DNA of 64,000 nucleotides from Anaerolineae bacterium (lineage in GTDB: Bacteria > Chloroflexota > Anaerolineae > Promineifilales > Promineifilaceae): assembly GCA_020848035.1 (NCBI GenBank), contig JADLAX010000077.1:124001-188000 (forward strand). The letters are read 5' to 3'. Both the position numbers and the translations under genes were made by a program. The notes under the pieces are model-generated. The model ran no database searches. It was not told the DNA's origin and was given only the letters and a program-made list of their open reading frames with translations. Positions 57,847-64,000 of this stretch are shown piece by piece. Positions within the stretch are counted from its first letter, which is position 1. Every line of letters begins with the position of its first letter.

Positions 57847-58506
57847 GTGGCAAAACGAAGCAAAACACAGGCCTCTATGACGACAACAAGGATTCCTCGT
57901 TTGACAGTTGGTTCGGCAATACTATGGGGTTTGCTCTGGGTAAACGGGCCAATATTTCCACTTTTATTTGGTGTGCCCATCCTAGCAGGCATTATTGTAG
58001 CATCTTGGCAACTATCCTCGGTCTTTATTTGGATTAGTATTCCTGTAGGATTCTTGACCGCTTGGTTTTGGTGGTCATGGACATTACCAAAGTGGCGATT
58101 GTGGGCAATAACCCACGTTAATGATATTTCCCATCTTTACAGACGTGCTGTTGAAGTAGGATTGATGTGGCCCCGTGGACACTTTTTCGAGAAAACAGAG
58201 ATTAAGTCAACAAGCCATTCTATCCAAGAGCGGGAGATAGAATTAATCTATTTGCTTGATGCTACACAAGACGAGCTAAAGGTGATGTCAAAAGCAGTGA
58301 ATACAACTTCGAAAGAATTGCGAGATTGTCTGGCAAGCCCAAGTGAATTTTTTCAAAGAACACAAGCAGCCATTAATCTGAGGGAAGCAATGATTTCGGC
58401 TCTGATTTTGCAAGATCATGTAGCTACATCTGCACATCAAGAAAATGGCTTCGTGAAGCTTTTGACAGATTACATAAGGCTGTTGAATAAAGTTGGCACC
58501 ACCTAA
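57847..58506 (+). CDS. Membrane protein of unknown function in a possible gene cassette
   Basis: A 219-residue protein. Two membrane segments near the start (about 20-50 and 55-80: LWVNGPIFPLLFGVPILAG, VFIWISIPVGFLTAWFWWSW) are followed by a soluble helical region (about 100-215) without a known domain. GC content is far below that of the surroundings and no ACGGCCGT occurs. GTG 57847 is the likely start, only four bases after GTTAGG; ATG 57877 is possible. The stop codon TAA lies inside the CCTAAC end of an attC-like site. Start and stop both hugging such boundaries is usual for integron cassettes. Confidence 0.6.
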   Translation: MAKRSKTQASMTTTRIPRLTVGSAILWGLLWVNGPIFPLLFGVPILAGIIVASWQLSSVFIWISIPVGFLTAWFWWSWTLPKWRLWAITHVNDISHLYRRAVEVGLMWPRGHFFEKTEIKSTSHSIQEREIELIYLLDATQDELKVMSKAVNTTSKELRDCLASPSEFFQRTQAAINLREAMISALILQDHVATSAHQENGFVKLLTDYIRLLNKVGTT

Positions 58507-58596
58507 CATTCCTTCCACTTGACGCTGGCGCGATGCCTCGGACGACCTGCGTTTTGGTGAATGGCAAAGCCAGCGCACCTGACGGTGGCGTTAGGC
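58502..58596 (+). other. attC-like imperfect inverted repeat
   Basis: Outer arms CCTAAC (58502-58507) and GTTAGGC (58590-58596) match the R-box pattern of integron attC sites. Inner arms CGCTGGC and GCCAGCG pair like the L boxes, and a variable region lies between. The spacers between R and L are about 13 bases, longer than the usual five, so the match is not perfect. The left end of the putative cassette has GTTAGGT at 57842. Confidence 0.4.
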
Positions 58597-58696
58597 ATTT
58601 TTTATTCACGCATCAAACTCTCCTGGGGGGCCTGGCCCATCACCTGATTCGCCATCCACAATTCGTTATTTACCATTCATATTTCTGCCTTGCCGC

Positions 58697-58724
58697 TTGT
58701 CAGGCACCCGCCAGTTGTTATACT
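58697..58724 (+). promoter_or_regulatory. Promoter of the double binding-protein gene
   Basis: TTGTCA, 16-base spacer, TATACT. The predicted start of transcription falls at or within two bases of the ATG (58733), so the mRNA may be leaderless; no Shine-Dalgarno is visible. Confidence 0.55.
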
Positions 58725-58732
58725 CCCCCGTC

Positions 58733-61132
58733 ATGAAACGACTATTGGTTTTGCTTACAACTGTTTTGCTGCTGGTGGCCTGTGCCGGTGATGGGGAAGA
58801 AACGGCCGTTACCCCCCTGCCCCCCACACCCACCACCGCCGCTACCGAAGAAGCCAGCCTGCCACCCAGCCAGCAAGATTTCATCGTCATCGCTACCGAC
58901 GCCCCGCTGCCCCCCTTCACCCGGTTTGATCAGTTTGGCGATCTCGACGGTTTTGTCAGCCGCCTGATGGAAAATATCGCCGTCGAAACCAACCTGGATT
59001 ACGAATTTGTGGTCACCCCCGCCGAGGGCGTGCTGGAGAACCTGGCCAACACGCCCGGCCGCGACTTCGACGCAGCCATGTCGCGCCTGGTCATTCCCGA
59101 GGAACCGATGCCGGGCATTGCCTACACCCAGCCCTACCTGGAAGTGGGCCAGGTGCTGGTGGTGCTGGCCGATGAGGATCGCCTGAACAGCTACCAGGAT
59201 TTACAGCCCGGCATGGCCGTCGGCGTGGTGCAAAACAGCGAGGCCGAACAGGTGGCCCGCACCCTCGTCGGCGTGAACGAGGCCGATTTGCGCAATGGCT
59301 ACAGCAACAGCGTGGAAGCCTTGCAGGCGCTGGTGGACGAGTCGTTAACGGCCGTTATCACCGACAGTTACGTGGCCGACTACTTCAGCCAAACCTACAG
59401 CGATCAGCTTAAGGTGGTGGGTGGCACCAGCCGTGATGCCTGGATCAGCCAGAAAGCGTATGGCATCGCCGTGTCGGCCAGCAACACCGACCTGCTAGAG
59501 AAGTTGAATGAGGCGATTACGGCCGTAAAAACCGCCGGCAATATCGACCGCCTCACCGTCGCCTGGCTGCTGCCCTCAGACACGCTCACGCCGGGCGAAC
59601 CCCGCGTGGTCGCCTCGCCCAACGAAATGGTCATTGGCGTGGTGGGTAATCCCAGCGACATGGACCCAGCGGCACGCTTCTCCAACCTCACCAGCTGGGA
59701 ACTCAAAATCAACACGATGAGCGGCCTCTACGGCTTCACCGCCGAAAATACCCTGGAACCGCTGCTGGCCAGCAGCCCGCCCCTCATCGCCGAAGACAAG
59801 CTGGAGTACACCATCAGCCTGCGCCGTGGCCTGAGCTTCCCCGACGGCAACGAGTTCACCGCCGATGACGTGAAGTGGTCCATCGACCGGGCGCGCAGCC
59901 TGGGCAACTTCTGGGTTAATGGCTACCTCAAAGACAGCAACGACGACGGTTTTGCTGACGAAGATGCCGTGCAAATTATCGACCAATTCACCGTGAAGTT
60001 TGTCTTGCAAGAGCCAGACGCCACCTTCTTCAGCCTGCTGGCCACGCCGCCCTACTTCCCCGTCAGCAACGAATGTTACAGCGAAGTGCAGGACGATTTG
60101 AGCAGCTGCGGCGGGCTTGGCCCCTACACCATCGTCAGCTGGACGCCGGGCGAGCAGATGCGCCTGCGCGCCAACCCGGAATGGCCCGGCCGCCCCACCC
60201 CGGCATTTGAGAACATTTTGATCCGTTTTCAGGATGATACGGCCGTTATGCGCCGCTCCCTCGAAGAGTTCCAGTCTATCGATATTGCCTGGACCGGCCT
60301 GCCCCACAGCGACTTCACCGCCCTGCAAACCACCGACAGCAACGGCGATGGCCTGCCTGACTACAAAGGATGGACCGGCCCGGCAGCATTCAAAAGCTAC
60401 ATCGTCTTCAACCAGGAGCAGGAACCGTGGGACAGCGCCAAAGTGCGCCAGGCGTTTGCCCTTTCGGTAGACCGCAACGCGCTGGCCAGCACCGTCTTCA
60501 ACGGCAGCCGCCAGCCGCTCTACAGCCCCCTCCCGAACACAGTGCCGGGCCATTTGCCGGTGCTGCCCCAGCGCAACCTGCCGCTGGCGCGCTCCCTGCT
60601 GCTGGAAGAGGGGTACAGCCAGGCGGTGCCGCTGGCAATTGAATTGTGGTACGTGGCTGACGGCCGTTACAGTACCGTAGAAGCCGCTTATGCCGCCGCT
60701 CTGCAAAGCCAGCTCGAAGAAACCGGCGTCTTCCAGGTCACGCTGACGGGTGCGCCATTTGAGCAATTCATCGGCCAGGTGGGTGAATGTAACCTGCCCG
60801 TCTACCTGCTAGGCTGGCCCAGCCCCGGCCGTCCGGTGGACTACCCGGACCCCAGCGCCTGGACCGACATCTTCGTCACCAGCGCCACCTTCTGCCCCAA
60901 CTATGAAAGCGCCGCCATGACCGCCTTCATCCAGGCCGCCGACGAGGAAACCGATCCCGCCGCCCGCCTGGCCATCTACGGCGACATTCAGCAGCTGTGG
61001 GCGCAAGACTTCCCCACGCTGGATCTGCTGCAAGAGCCGCGCATCGCCATCTCGGTCAACAGCGTCAACAACGTGCAGATCGATGCGATGGGGTTAATGC
61101 ACTATGAAGTTTTGACAAAAGGCGGGGGATAA
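58733..61132 (+). CDS. Lipoprotein with two fused solute-binding domains (SBP_bac_3 and SBP_bac_5)
   Basis: A 799-residue exported protein. The lipobox LLLVACAG puts the anchor Cys near 17, followed by a Pro/Thr linker. Residues about 45-285 look like an amino-acid-type binding domain (DFIVIATDAPLPPFTRFDQF, DAAMSRLVIPEEP, YTQPYLEVGQVLVV). Residues about 300-795 are an oligopeptide-type binding domain (MVIGVVGNPSDMDPA, ISLRRGLSFPDGNEFTADDV, VRQAFALSVDRNALA). Normally these are separate proteins with different transporters; no permease or ATPase gene is nearby. It may serve one transporter with two ligands or act as a sensor. Confidence 0.88.
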   Translation: MKRLLVLLTTVLLLVACAGDGEETAVTPLPPTPTTAATEEASLPPSQQDFIVIATDAPLPPFTRFDQFGDLDGFVSRLMENIAVETNLDYEFVVTPAEGVLENLANTPGRDFDAAMSRLVIPEEPMPGIAYTQPYLEVGQVLVVLADEDRLNSYQDLQPGMAVGVVQNSEAEQVARTLVGVNEADLRNGYSNSVEALQALVDESLTAVITDSYVADYFSQTYSDQLKVVGGTSRDAWISQKAYGIAVSASNTDLLEKLNEAITAVKTAGNIDRLTVAWLLPSDTLTPGEPRVVASPNEMVIGVVGNPSDMDPAARFSNLTSWELKINTMSGLYGFTAENTLEPLLASSPPLIAEDKLEYTISLRRGLSFPDGNEFTADDVKWSIDRARSLGNFWVNGYLKDSNDDGFADEDAVQIIDQFTVKFVLQEPDATFFSLLATPPYFPVSNECYSEVQDDLSSCGGLGPYTIVSWTPGEQMRLRANPEWPGRPTPAFENILIRFQDDTAVMRRSLEEFQSIDIAWTGLPHSDFTALQTTDSNGDGLPDYKGWTGPAAFKSYIVFNQEQEPWDSAKVRQAFALSVDRNALASTVFNGSRQPLYSPLPNTVPGHLPVLPQRNLPLARSLLLEEGYSQAVPLAIELWYVADGRYSTVEAAYAAALQSQLEETGVFQVTLTGAPFEQFIGQVGECNLPVYLLGWPSPGRPVDYPDPSAWTDIFVTSATFCPNYESAAMTAFIQAADEETDPAARLAIYGDIQQLWAQDFPTLDLLQEPRIAISVNSVNNVQIDAMGLMHYEVLTKGGG

Positions 61133-61135
61133 AAA

Positions 61136-61202
61136 GGAAGTAATTGGGTAATTGGGTAATTTCTGCAAAATTACCCAATTACCCAATTACTCAATTACCA
61201 TT
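61136..61202. repeat. Mirrored GTAATTGG/CCAATTAC repeat
   Basis: AAGTAATTGGGTAATTGGGT faces AAATTACCCAATTACCCAAT around TTCTGC, between the converging double binding-protein gene and plsY. Same word as 38633-38708. Confidence 0.85.
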
Positions 61203-61874
61203 CTTCGCTTCTTGCATGCGTTTGAGGCGGCGGGCGCGTGGCCCAACCACCCGCTCGGTGCCGTTGAGCAGCCGCTTGATGTTGGGCCGCAGCGCCCAGG
61301 CGACAATGGCAAATGCCACCAGCCCACCAACAATGTAGGCCAGCGTGCCGTCAAACGGGGGCACCCCGGCAATATACAAAATCAGAAAAACGACAGCGAT
61401 GATGGCCCCCATCGTCAGCGAGGCCACCGAAGCCATACCGATGCCCAGCAGCATGCCCACCATCACCACGATGGCAATGGGCAGCATGGGCCACCACAGC
61501 GCGGTGCCCCAGCCCACGTTTGGCCCAGTGCCCGCGCCACCGCGCCAACCCATAAACACAGACCAGTTGTGCCCAATCACCGACATAACGCCAGCGGTAG
61601 CCAACGCCCAGGGCAGCAGCTCCGGGCTCATCTGGTTGGCCAGGAGCCAGCGGGACAAAATGATGCCTAAAGCTCCTTTACCCACGTCGCTGAAGGAGGT
61701 AGCCAGGCCCACCCCCAGGCCCGCCGCCCGCAGAGAGTTGGTCCCACCGGTACGGCCGCTGCCAATGGTGCGGATGTCTTCTCCCTTCACCAGGCGCACG
61801 TACAGGTAGCCAAACGGAATTGCCCCACACAGATAACCAATAACGGCCGCTACGAGAAAATAAAAAATAATCAT
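61191..61874 (-). CDS. plsY: Glycerol-3-phosphate acyltransferase PlsY
   Basis: PlsY moves the acyl group from acyl-phosphate (made by PlsX) to glycerol-3-phosphate, the first step of membrane phospholipid synthesis. The 227-residue protein has about five to seven membrane segments and the three conserved cytosolic loops: GSGRTGGTNSLRA (about 38-50), GHNWSVFMGWRGGAGTG (about 101-117) and a Gly/Thr loop further on. The tail is basic. In the first loop, Arg replaces the usual Asn (GSGNxGxTN), a variant seen in some Chloroflexota-like PlsY, by my recollection. Its last codons lie in a mirrored repeat. Confidence 0.88.
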   Translation of the reverse strand: MIIFYFLVAAVIGYLCGAIPFGYLYVRLVKGEDIRTIGSGRTGGTNSLRAAGLGVGLATSFSDVGKGALGIILSRWLLANQMSPELLPWALATAGVMSVIGHNWSVFMGWRGGAGTGPNVGWGTALWWPMLPIAIVVMVGMLLGIGMASVASLTMGAIIAVVFLILYIAGVPPFDGTLAYIVGGLVAFAIVAWALRPNIKRLLNGTERVVGPRARRLKRMQEAKNGN

Positions 61875-62163
61875 CTGTTTTGTTCCTCTCCGTGTTTTCT
61901 ATTTCGAGTTCGTATTGTGCAAAGGCCAAATGTTCGCTGCAATGAATCTTAAATTTAGCTTTTACAGACAGAGATTCGCAGAGATGAGGCTGTGCCAAAA
62001 TGCATAGCTTTTGCTTCGGCTGAACGATTTCTGGATTTTACTCGTTTTGCGACACGCCAGAAACAGTCCATCAGTTTGAAATAAGTGGTTTTTTTCTTTG
62101 CCCCTCTGCTCGATTTGCCGCTCTTTGCGCAGAAAACCTGCTTTGCCTTGCTTCTCACCCGTA
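61875..62163. other. Intergenic stretch without a supported gene
   Basis: I see no convincing gene, RNA or terminator. On the - strand it has AGAGGGGCAAAG and CTCTGCGAATCTC words that resemble degenerate repeat islands. Confidence 0.4.
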
Positions 62164-62592
62164 TTAAACACAATTTTCGCCAGATGGTTGCACAACCCTC
62201 ATTGTTTGCTCAATAACAGCTTGCCCGGCTATGCGGAAGGTGCGCACCACGGGCGCGGCGCGTTCTTGCAGTGAGACAATGATGTAAAGCGCTTCGGGAT
62301 ACGTCGCCAGGGTAATATCGGTAGCCGAGGGCACTTCTAGGCCGTGGGGATGAGAGTGGTAGATGGCCAGCAGCTGCCAGCCGCGCGCCTCCAGATCAAG
62401 CATGCCTTGAATCTGCTGCGCGGGGTCCATTTTGTAGGCAGTCGGGCTGTGCAGGCTGTTTTCGATGGGGTAAACGGCCGTTACCCACCCCATTTCCGCA
62501 TCCCCCGCCAGCAAACCACACCCCTCCAGCGGATAACACGCCTGCAAATGGTCAATGAGTTGATTGAGCAACGGCCGTTCAATCGTTAACAT
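62164..62592 (-). CDS. JAMM/MPN-domain metalloprotease-like protein
   Basis: A 142-residue single-domain protein of the JAB1/MPN+ family (Mec+/RadC-like JAMM fold). The zinc motif is complete: Glu in PLEGCGLLAG near 23, and HSHPHGLEVPSATD near 84-97 giving the HxH and Asp ligands. Bacterial members cut ubiquitin-like or sulfur-carrier fusions, for instance in thiamine, molybdopterin or cysteine synthesis. No sulfur-carrier gene is nearby, so its partner is unknown. ATG 62592 is chosen; a TTG seven codons upstream is weaker. Confidence 0.88.
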   Translation of the reverse strand: MLTIERPLLNQLIDHLQACYPLEGCGLLAGDAEMGWVTAVYPIENSLHSPTAYKMDPAQQIQGMLDLEARGWQLLAIYHSHPHGLEVPSATDITLATYPEALYIIVSLQERAAPVVRTFRIAGQAVIEQTMRVVQPSGENCV

Positions 62593-62604
62593 CAGCCAGT
62601 GAGA

Positions 62605-62638
62605 AGAAAACAAAAGGGCCGCTGCACGGCGACCCTTT
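62605..62638 (-). terminator. Rho-independent terminator of the fumarase/aspartase gene
   Basis: On the - strand AAAGGGTCGCCG pairs imperfectly with GCGGCCCTTT, followed by TGTTTTCTT. Confidence 0.7.
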
Positions 62639-62660
62639 CATCAACTAGAAGCAATCTTCG

Positions 62661-64000
62661 CTATTTCTGAATGCCGCCGTCCGTCAGGGCTCGCACATTC
62701 AGCAAACGATCCGCCTCTTCGCCATCCAGGTACCCCTTTTCGATCACCACCTCGCGCACGGTGCGGTTGGTAGCCATTGCTTCCTTGGCCACTTCGGCAC
62801 CCTTCAGGTAACCAATCACCGGGTTCAACGCTGTTACCAAAATAGCATTTTTGGCCAGCCAACCGTTGGCCTTTTCCGCATTGGCTTTCAAGCCCACCAC
62901 ACATTTTTCCGTAAACGCGTTCACGGAGTTGATGATGATATCCATGCTCTGGAAGAGGTTGTAAGCCATCACCGGCATCATCACGTTCAGCTCCAGCTGG
63001 CCCGCCTGGCCGCTCAGCATCACGGTCAGGTCATTGCCCATCACCTGGAACATGGCCATGTTGAGCATCTCGGCCAGCACCGGGTTTACCTTGCCGGGCA
63101 TAATGGAGGAACCCGGCTGTACGGCGGGCAGGCGAATCTCGTCCAGGCCCGTGCTGGGACCAGATGAGAGCAGGCGGAAATCGTTGGCAATGCGGGTGAG
63201 GTCCTGCGCCAGCGTGCGCAGCGCCCCGCTGAAGTGCACTGCGTCGGCCATGCTCTGCATGGATTCAAACAGGTTGTCCGACTCGTCCAGTTCCAGACCA
63301 GTCAGGCGGCCAAGCGTGGCCACCATGCGGCGATGATATTCGGGGTGAGCGTTCAGGCCCGTGCCCGTGGCCGTGCCGCCGATGCCCAGGCGGCGCAGCC
63401 CATCAGCGGCCTGAGCAATCTTTTCCCGGTCGCGCTCTACGGCGCGCGCATACGCGGCAAATTCCTGGCCCAGACGCACCGGCACCGCATCTTGCAGGTG
63501 GGTACGGCCGCTTTTTACCACATCATCAAATTCCAACGCCTTGCCCTGAAATGCCCCCGCCAGGGTTTGCAGCGAGGCCAGCAGCTCGTCCAGCCGCCAC
63601 AGGCAGCCCAGGCGAATGGCCGTGGGAATGGTGTCATTGGTGGATTGGGCCATGTTTACATGGTCGTTGGGGCTTACCGGCTTGGCGGAAACTTCCAGAC
63701 CAAACCCCAGGTGTTCATTGGCCCGATTGGCGATCACCTCGTTGATATTCATGTTGTGGCTGGTGCCAGCGCCCGCCTGGATAGGGTCTACAACGAACTG
63801 GTCGGCAAAACGGCCGTCGATCACCTCATCCGCTGCCATCATGATCGCCTGGGCCATGGCATCACCAGAAACAGTTTTGTCCCCCACCTGTTTGTCTTGG
63901 AACAAGCCCAGGTCAGAATTCACTTCCGCTGCCGCCCGCTTAATCACCGCCATAGACCAGACAAACGCCGGATAAGGCTTCAGGCCGGTAATGGGAAAGT
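62661..64000 (-). CDS. Class II fumarase / aspartate ammonia-lyase (5' partial)
   Basis: A member of the fumarase/aspartase superfamily, which adds or removes water or ammonia across fumarate. The 3' 446 codons are present and the frame is open at the right edge (FPITGLKPYPAFVWS), so the start lies outside. Signatures: DPIQAGAGTSHNMNINEVIA, SPNDHVNMAQSTNDTIPTA, SGRTHLQDAVPV and the flexible catalytic loop GSSIMPGKVNPVLAEMLN. The loop Gly after Pro resembles fumarase more than classical aspartase, but MLNMAMFQVMGND is not typical of FumC, so I leave the reaction open. A terminator follows. Confidence 0.92.
   Translation of the reverse strand, partial: FPITGLKPYPAFVWSMAVIKRAAAEVNSDLGLFQDKQVGDKTVSGDAMAQAIMMAADEVIDGRFADQFVVDPIQAGAGTSHNMNINEVIANRANEHLGFGLEVSAKPVSPNDHVNMAQSTNDTIPTAIRLGCLWRLDELLASLQTLAGAFQGKALEFDDVVKSGRTHLQDAVPVRLGQEFAAYARAVERDREKIAQAADGLRRLGIGGTATGTGLNAHPEYHRRMVATLGRLTGLELDESDNLFESMQSMADAVHFSGALRTLAQDLTRIANDFRLLSSGPSTGLDEIRLPAVQPGSSIMPGKVNPVLAEMLNMAMFQVMGNDLTVMLSGQAGQLELNVMMPVMAYNLFQSMDIIINSVNAFTEKCVVGLKANAEKANGWLAKNAILVTALNPVIGYLKGAEVAKEAMATNRTVREVVIEKGYLDGEEADRLLNVRALTDGGIQK

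Noticed and set aside
1-64000. tRNA or rRNA genes
   Set aside because: No cloverleaf-like sequence with TTCGA arm or rRNA segment was found by eye in the intergenic stretches.

Overview
The window looks like chromosomal DNA of a bacterium from the phylum Chloroflexota (Anaerolineae/Ardenticatenia-like). This is an inference from GC-rich housekeeping genes, Thr-Pro/Glu-Pro lipoprotein linkers, DUF7282-type and pre-peptidase-type repeat lipoproteins, and the gene families present; no rRNA or tRNA lies in the window to settle it. Layout: 1-10.7 kb is a purine cluster on the + strand (purL-purQ fusion, purC, purE, a cation exchanger, purK, purF, a four-helix-bundle S23-like gene inside a repeat frame, a purD-purM fusion, purN). 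It is followed by yebC and ruvC. From 12 to 19 kb on the - strand lie fabF, a repeat lipoprotein and a DnaQ-DinG exonuclease/helicase. From 19 to 24.4 kb come a small transcription unit, homoserine dehydrogenase, a BrnT/BrnA-like toxin-antitoxin pair and two lipoproteins. From 24.4 to 34.5 kb are a small coiled-coil gene, comEC, two tandem orphan OmpR-type regulators, a NUDIX hydrolase, and a - strand operon of three zinc-ribbon proteins, RidA and a two-component system. From 34.7 to 45.8 kb are efp, a LysM protein, leuS with a probable leader peptide, ssb, arsR-arsM, plsX-fabF, a NERD-like membrane protein, a metallo-beta-lactamase-fold hydrolase and phoU. From 45.9 to 54.5 kb is a complete branched-chain amino-acid ABC transporter operon (livK, H, M, G, F and a second binding protein) with a probable leader peptide, then an ornithine-cyclodeaminase-family gene. 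From 54.6 to 58.6 kb is an accessory stretch (FGE-domain protein, LuxR-type HTH protein, secreted SH3b/cysteine-hydrolase protein, a duplicated gene end, a possible integron-type cassette). From 58.7 kb to the end are a fused double solute-binding lipoprotein, plsY, a JAMM-domain protein and a class II fumarase/aspartase. Two genome-scale patterns stand out. First, the palindromic octamer ACGGCCGT occurs roughly 110 times by my hand count, where about 2 would be expected by base composition, in all three codon phases and in intergenic DNA: a HIP1-like signature motif. Second, almost every gene junction carries an island of short (6-9 base) tandem words that are mirrored to form a hairpin. The same words recur at distant loci, and the islands also sit in frame inside purL-purQ, purK, purD-purM and leuS. 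One such island frames the S23-like gene, which makes it a candidate for the element that spreads or tolerates these repeats. How the genes work together: most are core metabolism (purines, fatty acid/phospholipid precursors, threonine-pathway entry, branched-chain amino-acid uptake) and DNA maintenance (ruvC, dinG, ssb, comEC). Regulatory layers include leader-peptide candidates before leuS and livK, a two-component operon and an arsenic-responsive operon.
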